A stretch of DNA of 64,000 nucleotides from Cohnella caldifontis (GCF_029360585.1 NZ_JAQZSJ010000005.1:62001-126000), one strand, 5' to 3'. Counted from the stretch's first letter, positions 9,244-17,584 are shown. Made by a program: numbers and translations. The notes: generated by a model not told the origin, from the sequence alone.

Positions 9244-10587
9244 TTGTTCGGCAAAATTTACCGGTTTTTGGTGGCATCGCCTCCCCGCCTGCTCGTCATC
9301 GGCTTCGCCCTCATCATCCTGATCGGGGCCCAGCTGTTGTCACTGCCGGAAGCGTCCGCCACAGGGCAGCCGACCCGCTGGATCGACGCGCTGTTTACCG
9401 CCACTTCGGCGACCTGCGTGACCGGATTGGTCGTGGTCGACACCGGAACGTATTATTCGTCGTTCGGGCAAATCGTGATCCTGCTGCTGATCCAGATCGG
9501 CGGTCTGGGCTTCATGACGATGGCGACTTTGTTCGCGGTGTTCCTGAAAAGGCGTATCTCGCTGAAGGAGCGCCTGGTGCTGCAGGAAGCGCTCAACCAG
9601 TCCAGCATCGAAGGCATCGTCCGGCTCGTGCGGAAGGTCGTGGGGTATTCGCTGGTCATCGAGCTGGCCGGAGCCGTCTGCTTCACGGTTCGCTTCCTGT
9701 TCGACATGAGTCCGGGCCGAGCCGTTTACTATGGCATTTTCCACTCCGTCTCCTTTTTCAACAACGCCGGTTTCGACATCATGGGAAATTACCGCAGCCT
9801 GATGAGCTACGTCGGGGATCCTTGGGTGAACCTGACGGCGGCGCTGTTGATCATCCTGGGCGGTCTGGGCTTCGTGGTGCTCGCCGACCTGGCGGATTAC
9901 CGCAACAAACGGAAGTTGTCCTTGCATTCCAAGGTCGTGCTCAGCATGTCGGGGCTGCTGATTTTCGCCGGCGCGGTCGTCATCCTCGTGTTCGAATATT
10001 CCAATCCGCTGACGATGGGGCCGCTTCCCCTCGGCCAGAAGCTGCTGGCCGCCTTCTTCCAGTCCGTGTCCCCGCGGACGGCGGGCGTCAACACGCTGGA
10101 CGTCGGTTCGCTCCGGCAGGCCACGCAATTCATCATCATCGTGCTGATGTTCATCGGCGCTTCCCCGGGGTCGACCGGCGGCGGCATCAAAACGACCACG
10201 TTCGCGGCGCTGATCGGCGCGGTGAACACGATGATCCGCGGCAAGGAAGACGTCGTCCTCTTCCGTTACCGCTTGGCACAGGAACGCGTGTACAAGGCGC
10301 TGACCGTGACGATGTTCGCGCTGGCGCTCGTCATGGTCGCCACGATGATCCTGTCGACGACGGAGGACCATTTTTTCCTGATGATTCTGTTCGAGGTCAC
10401 CTCGGCGTTCGGCACGGTCGGCTTAACGATGGGGCTGACGACGGATCTGTCGCTGGCCGGCAAAATCATCATCATTATCATGATGTTCATCGGGCGGCTG
10501 GGACCGCTGACGCTGTCTTACGCGATCGCCCCCAAGCCGGGCCGCGCGCTCTACCGGAACGCGGAAGGCAAAATCATTATCGGGTAA
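9244..10587 (+). CDS. ktrB: potassium transporter membrane subunit KtrB (TrkH family)
   Basis: Ion-conducting subunit of the Ktr potassium uptake system, about 447 aa. Four P-loop repeats of the Trk/Ktr fold are visible, each with its filter glycine: ATCVTGLVV, FNNAGFDIM, PRTAGVNTL and FGTVGLTMG. Each is flanked by two membrane helices. The frame is open from 9154, but the riboswitch terminator lies inside that extension, so I chose the TTG at 9244, with GAGGTG seven bases upstream; this gives an N-terminus of normal KtrB length. ktrA follows 22 bp on. Expression should be repressed when c-di-AMP is high. Confidence 0.94.
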   Translation: MFGKIYRFLVASPPRLLVIGFALIILIGAQLLSLPEASATGQPTRWIDALFTATSATCVTGLVVVDTGTYYSSFGQIVILLLIQIGGLGFMTMATLFAVFLKRRISLKERLVLQEALNQSSIEGIVRLVRKVVGYSLVIELAGAVCFTVRFLFDMSPGRAVYYGIFHSVSFFNNAGFDIMGNYRSLMSYVGDPWVNLTAALLIILGGLGFVVLADLADYRNKRKLSLHSKVVLSMSGLLIFAGAVVILVFEYSNPLTMGPLPLGQKLLAAFFQSVSPRTAGVNTLDVGSLRQATQFIIIVLMFIGASPGSTGGGIKTTTFAALIGAVNTMIRGKEDVVLFRYRLAQERVYKALTVTMFALALVMVATMILSTTEDHFFLMILFEVTSAFGTVGLTMGLTTDLSLAGKIIIIIMMFIGRLGPLTLSYAIAPKPGRALYRNAEGKIIIG

Positions 10588-10609
10588 TCAGAAGGAGCAG
10601 AACGAACGG

Positions 10610-11272
10610 ATGAAGCTGAATCAATTCGTCATCATCGGTTTGGGCCGTTTCGGTTCCAGCCTGGGACGCGAACTCTGCCAGCTGGGGTACGAGGTGCTGG
10701 GGATCGATCAAGACGAAGAGAAAGTGGAGGAAATGAGCGGCGTGCTGACGCATGCCGTCACGGCGGACGGGAAAGACGAGGAAGTGCTGCGCTCCGTCGG
10801 GGTCCGCAATTTCGACTGCGGCGTCGTCGCGATCGGAGACGACATCCAAGCCAGCATTCTGGCCGCCATCCTCTTGAAGGATCTTGGGGTCAAAAAAGTC
10901 GTCGCCAAAGCGGTCACCGAGCTGCACGGCCGGGTGTTGGAGAAAATCGGCGTCGATCGCGTCATCTATCCCGAACGGGACATGGGCGTGCGGGTGGCCC
11001 ATCAGCTCGTATCGCCGAACTTGCTCGACTACATCGAACTGTCCAAGAAATACACCATCGCGGAACTAGGCGTCCCGAAAGCGTGGTCGGGCAAAAACCT
11101 CGCCGCGGTCAATCCGCGAGGCCGTTTCGGCTGCAGCATCGTGGCCATCCATAAGCCGCAATGCATGGTGATCGCCCCGGTCGCGGAGGACGTGCTCGCC
11201 GAGAACGACGTCATGATCGTGATCGGAACGAACGAGCAGGTCGAGCAATTCCACGAGTCCATCGGAAAATGA
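10610..11272 (+). CDS. ktrA: potassium uptake regulatory subunit KtrA/KtrC (TrkA family)
   Basis: Cytosolic gating ring subunit, 220 aa. Residues 1-125 form an RCK_N Rossmann fold (IIGLGRFGSSLG, then acidic GIDQDEEKV) that binds ATP/ADP or NAD. Residues about 135-220 form an RCK_C domain, the known c-di-AMP binding site in KtrA-type proteins. GAAGGAG precedes the ATG. It is co-transcribed with ktrB. Whether it corresponds to KtrA or KtrC of Bacillus cannot be settled by eye, but adjacency to ktrB favours KtrA. Confidence 0.92.
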   Translation: MKLNQFVIIGLGRFGSSLGRELCQLGYEVLGIDQDEEKVEEMSGVLTHAVTADGKDEEVLRSVGVRNFDCGVVAIGDDIQASILAAILLKDLGVKKVVAKAVTELHGRVLEKIGVDRVIYPERDMGVRVAHQLVSPNLLDYIELSKKYTIAELGVPKAWSGKNLAAVNPRGRFGCSIVAIHKPQCMVIAPVAEDVLAENDVMIVIGTNEQVEQFHESIGK

Positions 11273-11273
11273 G

Positions 11274-11302
11274 TTTACAACGGCAAATGAGAGAATTATA
11301 AT
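11274..11302 (+). promoter_or_regulatory. promoter for the first ArsB/NhaD-type permease
   Basis: -35 TTTACA, 17-bp spacer, perfect -10 TATAAT, starting two bases after the ktrA stop codon. This gives the permease its own transcript with a leader of about 100 nt. Confidence 0.72.
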
Positions 11303-11334
11303 CGGAGTAACCGAATATTGTCGGATTCATTGGT

Positions 11335-11367
11335 GGAGCCTGTCAACAAGGGCTCTTTTTGTTTTTT
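11335..11367 (+). promoter_or_regulatory. leader hairpin with T-tract (attenuator or ktrA terminator), copy 1
   Basis: Stem GAGCC / GGCTC closing the ten-base loop TGTCAACAAG, then TTTTTGTTTTTT. It lies inside the leader of the following permease. The same stem, nearly the same loop (one change) and a similar T-tract recur before the second permease. It could simply terminate ktrBA, but conservation of the loop suggests a regulatory RNA. Confidence 0.6.
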
Positions 11368-11412
11368 CGGGCCCATGCGGAAACAACCATGACCGGACTT
11401 GGAGGTACTTGA

Positions 11413-12693
11413 ATGGAAGCGCAGGCGGTTTGGGCCATCGCCATTTTTCTCGTGATCTACGCCATTATCATTTCGGAGAAAATCCATCGGACCATCGCGG
11501 CGATGATCGGCGCGGCGCTGGTCGTCGGATTCGGCATCGTCGATCAGAGCACCGCCGTCCGCCATATCGATTTCAACACGCTGGGGCTGCTTATCGGCAT
11601 GATGGTCATCGTGAACGTCACGGCGGAAACCGGCTTGTTCCGGTATATCGCCGTCGTGGCCGCCAAGCGGGCGAAAGGCGAACCCGTCCGCATCCTGATC
11701 GCGCTCGCCCTGATCACGGCCGCTTGCTCCGCGTTTCTGGACAACGTGACGACCGTGCTGCTCATCGTCCCCGTAACGTTCAGCATCACGCGGCAACTGC
11801 AAGTCAAGCCGTTTCCGTTCCTATTCACGCAGATCATCGCTTCCAACGTCGGCGGAACGGCGACCTTGATCGGGGATCCTCCCAATATCATGATCGGCAG
11901 CGCGCAGAAAGACCTGACGTTCGTCGCGTTTCTCGGCAACTTGGCGCCGGCCGTGCTGATCATCCTGCTCGCCTACATTCCCTTGTTCATCCTGCTGTTC
12001 CGGAAGGACCTAAGGACGAAGCCGGAGTTGAAGGAAAACATCCTCGGCCTGGACACCGCCGGGCTCATCGAGGACCGCGCGCTGCTCGTCCGGTGCCTCT
12101 CCGTCGTCGGCCTTACGATGCTCGGTTTTTTCCTGCACCAGCTGCTCCATCTCGAGTCGGCGACCGTTGCGCTGGCCGGAGCGTTCCTCCTGCTGCTGCT
12201 GGCAGGCGAGCATAAAATGGAGCAAGCGCTGCATCGCGTGGAATGGACGACCATCTTCTTCTTCGTCGGCTTGTTCGTGGTCATCTCGGGACTGGTGGAG
12301 ACCGGGGTCATCGCCAAGCTCGCGGCCGGCGCGATGGACATGACGGGCGGCGGCGTGACGGCGTCCTCCATGCTGATCCTCTGGCTCAGCGCGATCGCTT
12401 CCGCGTTCGTGGACAACATTCCGTTCGTCGCCACGATGATTCCGCTCATCCAGGAGATGGGGCAAATGGGCGTATCCCATCTGGAGCCGCTCTGGTGGAG
12501 CTTGGCCCTAGGCGCGTGCCTGGGCGGAAACGGAACGCTCATCGGCGCCAGCGCCAACCTGATCGTCGCGGGACTGGCGGGCAAGGAAGGGCACCCGATC
12601 CGGTTCATGACGTTCCTCAAGCTCGGATTCCCGCTCATGCTGCTGTCCATTGTCATTTCAAGCGTTTACGTCTATCTTCGGTACTTGATCTAG
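11413..12693 (+). CDS. ArsB/NhaD family ion transporter (paralogue 1)
   Basis: A 426-aa permease of the ion-transporter superfamily (ArsB/NhaD, P-protein-like). It has 10-12 hydrophobic helices in two repeats, with paired re-entrant motifs: ASNVGGTATLIGDPPNIMIG in the first half and GACLGGNGTLIGASANL in the second, and helix motifs SAFLDNVTTVLLIVP and SAFVDNIPFVATMIP. Members exchange arsenite, sodium or other ions; the substrate is not determined by sequence here. Absence of arsR/arsC and linkage to ktrBA favour a monovalent cation (inference). GGAGG lies seven bases before the ATG. Confidence 0.88.
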   Translation: MEAQAVWAIAIFLVIYAIIISEKIHRTIAAMIGAALVVGFGIVDQSTAVRHIDFNTLGLLIGMMVIVNVTAETGLFRYIAVVAAKRAKGEPVRILIALALITAACSAFLDNVTTVLLIVPVTFSITRQLQVKPFPFLFTQIIASNVGGTATLIGDPPNIMIGSAQKDLTFVAFLGNLAPAVLIILLAYIPLFILLFRKDLRTKPELKENILGLDTAGLIEDRALLVRCLSVVGLTMLGFFLHQLLHLESATVALAGAFLLLLLAGEHKMEQALHRVEWTTIFFFVGLFVVISGLVETGVIAKLAAGAMDMTGGGVTASSMLILWLSAIASAFVDNIPFVATMIPLIQEMGQMGVSHLEPLWWSLALGACLGGNGTLIGASANLIVAGLAGKEGHPIRFMTFLKLGFPLMLLSIVISSVYVYLRYLI

Positions 12694-12715
12694 AAAGGGA
12701 AGGAGAGGTTGGTCT

Positions 12716-13006
12716 ATGGTTCCGAACGTCCAATACCGGTTCGATCCCGGCCGCATCGAGATCCGGGAATCCGCGAACGGGGAAGACGCCGAATTCCTCA
12801 TCCGGATTCCGGACGGCTCCCCGTATCTGGAAGCGATGAAGCAGATCCGGCAATATTTCGAGGACAACGACGAAATCACCGACGTCCTGTTCTACTTGTA
12901 TCCCGGCCATGAAATCAAGGCGATCGTGAACAGGGCCCACTATGCGGATTTCCTCGGGGAACTGTGGAAACGCCGGCTGCTGCTGAGCCTGGAATGGAAG
13001 GAATAA
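12716..13006 (+). CDS. conserved-looking 96-aa protein of unknown function
   Basis: Not recognised. A soluble, acidic 96-aa protein with no signal peptide or membrane helix, a mixed beta/alpha pattern (VQYRFDPGRIEIRES, ITDVLFYLYPGHEIKAIVN) and a basic/aromatic end (LWKRRLLLSLEWKE). It has a strong AAGGAGAGG ribosome site and follows the first permease by 22 bp, so it is translated from the same mRNA. The hairpin before the second permease follows it. A regulatory or accessory role for the transporters is only a guess. Confidence 0.75.
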   Translation: MVPNVQYRFDPGRIEIRESANGEDAEFLIRIPDGSPYLEAMKQIRQYFEDNDEITDVLFYLYPGHEIKAIVNRAHYADFLGELWKRRLLLSLEWKE

Positions 13007-13044
13007 CAGCCGAACGATAACCGCATAAGATTCGCGAACATGGA

Positions 13045-13079
13045 GGAGCCTGTCACCAAGGGCTCCTTCTGCTTTTTTT
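13045..13079 (+). promoter_or_regulatory. leader hairpin with T-tract, copy 2
   Basis: Stem GGAGCC / GGCTCC around the loop TGTCACCAAG, then TTCTGC and seven Ts. It matches the hairpin at 11335 over stem, loop and tract, and lies the same way upstream of a paralogous permease. A candidate -10 (TAAGAT, 13026-13031) precedes it without a clear -35. Confidence 0.6.
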
Positions 13080-13119
13080 ACAACGTATCTAATCATTCAT
13101 GGGAGGGTTCGTTTTCAAA

Positions 13120-14400
13120 ATGGAACAACAAGCGCTCATCGCCATCGGAATTTTCCTCGCTACTTACGCACTAATCGTTTCGGAAAAAATCCACCGCACG
13201 ATCGTGGCCATGATCGGGGGCGTGCTCATGGTCGCGCTGGGCATCGTGGAACAGGACGACGCCCTGTATCATATCGATTTCAACACGATCGGGCTGCTGG
13301 CCGGGATGATGATCATCGTGACGGTGACGGCGGAAACGGGCGTATTCAAGTACGTGGCGGTATGGGCCGCCAAGAAGGCGCGCGGGAATCCGGTGCGGAT
13401 CCTGGTCGCGCTCTGCCTGATCACCGCGGTCGGTTCCGCTTTCCTCGACAACGTGACGACCGTGCTGCTCATGGTTCCGGTCACGTTCAGCATCACCCGG
13501 CAGCTTAGGGTGTCGCCGATGCCCTATTTGATCAGCGAAATCATCTCTTCCAACGTCGGAGGGACGGCTACGCTGATCGGAGACCCGCCGAACATCATGA
13601 TCGGCAGCGCGGTCAAGGAGCTGACGTTCTCGGCGTTCCTCGCCAACCTGGCCCCGATCGCCGCCGTGATCATGCTGGCGTATATCCCCTTGTTCGTCCG
13701 GATTTACCGCAAATCGCTCCGTACGACCCCGGAGCTGATCCGCAGCATCATGGAGATGGACGAGAAGGAGTCCATTACGGACCGCAAGCGGCTCGTCCAA
13801 AGCTTGTCGGTGCTCGCCATGACGATACTCGGCTTTTTCCTTCACCAGGCGCTGCACTTGGAGTCGGCGACGGTCGCGCTGGCGGGGGCTTTCCTGCTGC
13901 TGCTCATGACCGGAGAGCATTCTATGGAACACGCCCTCGCCAAGGTGGAATGGACGACGATCTTCTTCTTCGTCGGCTTGTTCGCGCTGGTCGCCGGACT
14001 CGTGGAGACGGGCGTCATCTCGCGGCTCGCGGTTCAGGCCATCGACATGACCGGCGGGGATCCGGTCGCCTCCTCGATGCTGATCCTGTGGCTCAGCGCG
14101 ATCGCGTCCGCGTTCCTGGACAACATCCCGTTCGTGGCCACGATGATTCCGATGATCCAGGAGATGGGCAACATGGGCGTCTCCGACCTGGAGCCGCTTT
14201 GGTGGAGCTTGGCGCTCGGGGCATGTCTGGGGGGCAACGGCTCGCTGATCGGCGCGAGCGCGAATTTGATCGCCGCGGGACTCGCGGCGAAGGAAGGGCA
14301 TCCGATCAAATTCGTCCAGTACCTGAAAATCGGCTTCCCTTTGATGCTATTGTCCGTGCTGTTAGCCAGCGCATACGTCTACCTCAGATATCTGCTCTGA
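13120..14400 (+). CDS. ArsB/NhaD family ion transporter (paralogue 2)
   Basis: A 426-aa permease, the same length as the protein at 11413 and very similar throughout, including SSNVGGTATLIGDPPNIMIG, SAFLDNVTTVLLMVP, SAFLDNIPFVATMIP and GACLGGNGSLIGASANL. The frame opens at an ATG at 13099, but the ATG at 13120, after GGGAGG, gives exact N-terminal correspondence with the paralogue. Tandem duplication with leader included is the simplest history; differences concentrate in the central cytoplasmic loop. The ion is not known. It overlaps the next minus-strand gene by 17 bp at the 3' ends. Confidence 0.88.
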   Translation: MEQQALIAIGIFLATYALIVSEKIHRTIVAMIGGVLMVALGIVEQDDALYHIDFNTIGLLAGMMIIVTVTAETGVFKYVAVWAAKKARGNPVRILVALCLITAVGSAFLDNVTTVLLMVPVTFSITRQLRVSPMPYLISEIISSNVGGTATLIGDPPNIMIGSAVKELTFSAFLANLAPIAAVIMLAYIPLFVRIYRKSLRTTPELIRSIMEMDEKESITDRKRLVQSLSVLAMTILGFFLHQALHLESATVALAGAFLLLLMTGEHSMEHALAKVEWTTIFFFVGLFALVAGLVETGVISRLAVQAIDMTGGDPVASSMLILWLSAIASAFLDNIPFVATMIPMIQEMGNMGVSDLEPLWWSLALGACLGGNGSLIGASANLIAAGLAAKEGHPIKFVQYLKIGFPLMLLSVLLASAYVYLRYLL

Positions 14401-15016
14401 TGACGCGTCCGGTCTGCGCGTGCACGAACAGGCGGCCGTTCTCCCCGACGTTCACCGCGTAGACCAGGGGAATGCCCGGCCGATCGGGCAAATAAAAGGA
14501 AGTCACGCCGCCGATCTCGGCCGCGAGTCCTTCCGATTCCAGCCACCGCGCGGCCGCCGCGGCCGCGCGGTCCGCCGACAACGCCGGCCGTTTGGGACGA
14601 TGGAACAGGTCGCTCAACAAATCCGCGTGCATTCGGCCCGTCACGCGCCGGATCACGCCTTGCCGATCGATCTCGACGGACAGCCCGTCCCCCCATACCG
14701 GGGTGCGGAACACGTACCGCTGATAGAAGACCCGCGTTCCCCCGTCCGGCAAGTCCGAAATATCGGCCACGATCATGTCTTCCCTGGGATTGCGCAGGCC
14801 GAGCATCCGCTTCCGCGATTCCAACAACCGGTATCCGATCCAAGCGGGCGTATGCGGGGAAGGGGAAGAAAGCGCGCCGGACCATAAGACCTTTGGAGTT
14901 GGGGCGCGTCCTTCGGCGGCGGCCGGACTTTGGATAGGGATCAAGCATAATGCGGCCAGGCAGAGCGTTGCCAGGCATAAAGACGAAACGCCGAACGGCT
15001 TATGGATTCGCTTCAT
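14384..15016 (-). CDS. secreted PepSY/FTP-like protein of unknown function
   Basis: A 210-aa exported protein. A signal peptide of about 35 residues (RIHKPFGVSSLCLATLCLAA, then cleavage near SPAAAEG) is followed by a region with the look of a protease propeptide: RVFYQRYVFRTPVWGDGLSVEID (around residues 95-117) and a terminal PepSY-like strand pair (VYAVNVGENGRLFVHAQTG). No protease domain follows, so it is an orphan propeptide-like or inhibitor-like protein. GGGAGG precedes the ATG. It is convergent with, and overlaps, the second ion transporter. Confidence 0.6.
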   Translation of the reverse strand: MKRIHKPFGVSSLCLATLCLAALCLIPIQSPAAAEGRAPTPKVLWSGALSSPSPHTPAWIGYRLLESRKRMLGLRNPREDMIVADISDLPDGGTRVFYQRYVFRTPVWGDGLSVEIDRQGVIRRVTGRMHADLLSDLFHRPKRPALSADRAAAAAARWLESEGLAAEIGGVTSFYLPDRPGIPLVYAVNVGENGRLFVHAQTGRVIRADI

Positions 15017-15166
15017 CCGTCAAAACCTCCCGTCGTCCCCATTATGGGACAGAACCGGCCCGCATATTCCGGCATGCCACCGGTTCCTGGACATGAGCCT
15101 GCATGAATTCTCCAAATTCCGCCAACGCTAGGAGACAGCCCTTTTTTATCGGAAAGGAAGGTTGTA

Positions 15167-16633
15167 ATGGCGCAACGCGGATTCAAACGGACGGCGGGCG
15201 TGATGATGGGGATTTTCGCCTTTCTCTTCTGGGCGGAGCCCGTCGTCCAGGCGGCGGGAGAGATGGAGACGGTCGGGCGGGACAAGCCGCATAAAATGTC
15301 GTGGACGGAAATGCAAAGGCGGTATGACGGCGCGTTCGTCCTCTCTGCCGGGAGGCAAAGTCCCAAGGTGGCGCTGACGTTCGACGACGTGCCCGACCCG
15401 AGGTATACGCCGAAAGTGCTGGACGTGCTGAAACGCAAGGGCGTCCGGGCCACGTTTTTCGTCGTCGGCACCCGGGCGCGGAAGCATCCCGAAATCGTGA
15501 AGCGTATCCGCCGGGAAGGACATGCGATCGGCAACCACTCTTTCTCGCATCCGGACTTTTCCCGGCTTTCGCTGGCCCATATGAAGGAACAGGTTCTCAA
15601 AACCGAGGAGCGCCTATTGCCATTGGCCGGTTTCCGGCCCAAGCTGATCCGTCCTCCGTACGGGGAAATCCGCCCGGATCAGCTGGATTGGACCCGGCGG
15701 GAAGGGTATACGGTGGTCAATTGGGACGTCGATTCCTCCGACTGGCGGCAATTGACGGCGGATCAAGTGTTCCGCAACGTGACCCGGGCGGTTCGTCCGG
15801 GATCGGTCGTGCTGCTGCACGCGGGCGGAGGAGAGGGACAGAAGCTGTCGGGCACCGTGCAGGCGCTGCCCCGGATTATCGATTGGCTGCGGAACCACGG
15901 CTATCAGCCCGTCACGCTGCCGGAGCTGCTGGACACGCCGGAGAGCCTGAAAGTATCGGGCCATGCACCGAAACCGCCCGTAGGCGCATATCCCGGCGGA
16001 AAAAGCGGGGAGCGGATTCCACCCGAGATGTACGATTTCTTCTATCCGTTCGCAAACGGTTTTACGTTCCGGCCGGTTCCGTTCGTCTGGACGGCGTCGA
16101 AAGTGGAGCTGAACCGCACGTTCCGGACGTTGTGGGAACAGCACATTTACTGGACCCGCCTCACGGTGAACAGCATCGCCGGCCGGCTGCCGGACGAAGC
16201 CCCGACGACGGCCCGGCTGCTGAGGAACGCCGACGATCTGGGCGCCGCCTTTCGTCCGTATTACGGCCCAGCCCTTGCGAATCAATTCGCCGGGCTGGTG
16301 CGGGAACATCTCGCGATCGCGGCCGAGCTCGTCACCGCGCTGCAGGACGGGCAGAAGGCGAAAGCGGAAGACGCCAATAAGCGCTGGTACGCCAACGCCG
16401 ACGACATTGCCCGGTTATTGGGCCGAATCAATCCGTATTGGTCCGAAGCGAAATGGAGGGCGATGTACCGCGAGCATCTCAGGCTGCTGACGATAGAGGT
16501 CTCCGACCGGCTGGCAGGGAAGTACAAGGAGAACGTCGCGACCAACGAAGCCGTCGAGGCCCAGGCGCTGGGCATGGCGGACGAATTCACGTTCGGTATC
16601 GTCCGCCAATTCCCGAGAATGTTCGCCGCATGA
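15167..16633 (+). CDS. polysaccharide deacetylase fused to a C-terminal uncharacterised helical domain
   Basis: A 488-aa exported protein. A signal peptide (to about residue 30, VVQAAG) is followed by a NodB/CE4 domain (about 65-255) with all five motifs: TFDDVPD, HSFSHPDF (metal His pair), RPPYGE, NWDVDSSDW and VLLHAGG. CE4 enzymes deacetylate N-acetyl groups of peptidoglycan or polysaccharide. From about residue 285 a helix-rich domain follows (TLWEQHIYWTRLTVNSIA, ARLLRNADDLGAAFRPYYG, INPYWSEAKW), a module I associate with stand-alone proteins of unknown function in Paenibacillaceae. Ribosome site GAAAGGAAGG. Extracytoplasmic, probably at the cell wall. Confidence 0.88.
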   Translation: MAQRGFKRTAGVMMGIFAFLFWAEPVVQAAGEMETVGRDKPHKMSWTEMQRRYDGAFVLSAGRQSPKVALTFDDVPDPRYTPKVLDVLKRKGVRATFFVVGTRARKHPEIVKRIRREGHAIGNHSFSHPDFSRLSLAHMKEQVLKTEERLLPLAGFRPKLIRPPYGEIRPDQLDWTRREGYTVVNWDVDSSDWRQLTADQVFRNVTRAVRPGSVVLLHAGGGEGQKLSGTVQALPRIIDWLRNHGYQPVTLPELLDTPESLKVSGHAPKPPVGAYPGGKSGERIPPEMYDFFYPFANGFTFRPVPFVWTASKVELNRTFRTLWEQHIYWTRLTVNSIAGRLPDEAPTTARLLRNADDLGAAFRPYYGPALANQFAGLVREHLAIAAELVTALQDGQKAKAEDANKRWYANADDIARLLGRINPYWSEAKWRAMYREHLRLLTIEVSDRLAGKYKENVATNEAVEAQALGMADEFTFGIVRQFPRMFAA

Positions 16634-16658
16634 GACGGCAAGTCCCGCTCGACGGCAG

Positions 16659-16694
16659 AACGGCCCGGCCGGAGAATCCCGGTCGGGCCGTTTT
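16659..16694. terminator. intrinsic terminator between convergent genes
   Basis: Stem AACGGCCCGGCCGG / CCGGTCGGGCCGTT with one mismatch and a TTTTC tract on the plus strand. It separates the deacetylase from the LysM-3D gene. Confidence 0.7.
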
Positions 16695-16705
16695 CGGCGA
16701 CATGC

Positions 16706-17347
16706 TTATTTCAGAATGTACACCTTCACGTTCTGGAGTCCGAAAGTCGAGACGAACAAGCGCGAACCCGGCACGAAAATATCGATCCGGTTGCCCTTGA
16801 TGGCGCTGCCGGAATCGGTCGCTTTGGCGATCAAGCCGCCTTTGGGCAGGCCGCTGAAATCGTAGCCGGTCACGTACACTTTGGTTCCGAACGGGATGAC
16901 CTTCGGATCCACGGCGATCGTGCCCAGCTTGAGGGGGTTGCCGAAGTAGTCGACCGGTCCCCATCCGTTTTCTTCCGGAGCGGAGGAATAAGCCGTCGCC
17001 TGGATGTCGAGGACTTTGGAATAGGACAACGTGTCCCCGGAAGCGGTCGTGACGACGGTCGCCGCCGCGGCTTTCGCCGCCGGCGCGGACAATGCTTCCT
17101 TGACGGCGCCCGAAGGAATCGTGAGCTTCAGGCCTTCGTAGATGTTCAGCGGGTTCACTTTCGGGTTGGCGTCCATCAGCGTTTGCAGCGGGACGCCGAA
17201 TTTTTTGGACAAGGTCCAGAACGTATCCCCTTCATGCGCCGTGTAGGGAGCGGCGGCATGGGCGGACAGGGCGGGAAGCAGCAAAGCGCTTCCGAGGACG
17301 AGGGCGGCGGTGCGTCTGGCGGTCTTTTTCCAACTGATGGTCGACAA
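16706..17347 (-). CDS. LysM and 3D domain cell-wall protein (YocH-like)
   Basis: A 213-aa secreted wall protein. Order: signal peptide (to about residue 32, SAHAA), a LysM peptidoglycan-binding domain (about 34-78, HEGDTFWTLSKKFGV...NIYEGLKLTIP), an Ala-rich linker, and a C-terminal 3D domain (about 112-213) with its aspartate set (ATAYSS, ATDSGSAIKGNRIDIFV). 3D domains resemble lytic transglycosylase cores and occur in wall hydrolases such as YocH. The TTG start has AAGGAGG upstream. A ydaO riboswitch directly upstream puts it under c-di-AMP control. Confidence 0.9.
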   Translation of the reverse strand: MSTISWKKTARRTAALVLGSALLLPALSAHAAAPYTAHEGDTFWTLSKKFGVPLQTLMDANPKVNPLNIYEGLKLTIPSGAVKEALSAPAAKAAAATVVTTASGDTLSYSKVLDIQATAYSSAPEENGWGPVDYFGNPLKLGTIAVDPKVIPFGTKVYVTGYDFSGLPKGGLIAKATDSGSAIKGNRIDIFVPGSRLFVSTFGLQNVKVYILK

Positions 17348-17370
17348 GTATGATGTTCCTCCTTGTGTTC

Positions 17371-17506
17371 GGCCGGCGAGGTTAGCTGTCGGGTTCGGGT
17401 TGGGAGTTCAACCCTAGGCATCTTCCGATGCGATTCACCCCGAGCGCGGCGGGAGCCGCGCGTTCGATCTTTTCCCCCGCACCCTCTAAACGCTTGGGTT
17501 TTGGCC
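17371..17506 (-). ncRNA. second ydaO/yuaA c-di-AMP riboswitch
   Basis: Read on the minus strand, the conserved blocks occur in order: GGGTGCGGGGGAAA, then GGGGTGAATCGC, GGGTTGAACTCCC, and CCCGAACCCGACAGCTAACC running into TCGCC. The order and spacing fit the ydaO aptamer. The aptamer ends within a few bases of the AAGGAGG of the LysM-3D gene and no terminator intervenes, so control may be by hiding the ribosome site (inference). Such riboswitches are known before wall-hydrolase genes. Confidence 0.88.
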
Positions 17507-17584
17507 ATTTCGGTTCCATCCGAGAATAGCATAGCCCCCCAGCCCGTCCTAGCGGCAATTACTGCCAAGAGGCGCGTGCACGCA

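Noticed and set aside
11303..11412. T-box or SAM riboswitch before the first ArsB/NhaD permease
   Set aside because: No T-box sequence or specifier stem and no SAM motif. The leader is short and its only structure is the GAGCC hairpin.
11413..14400. Arsenic-resistance operon
   Set aside because: The permeases are ArsB-like in fold but there is no arsR, arsC or arsA, and the neighbours are potassium-transport genes.
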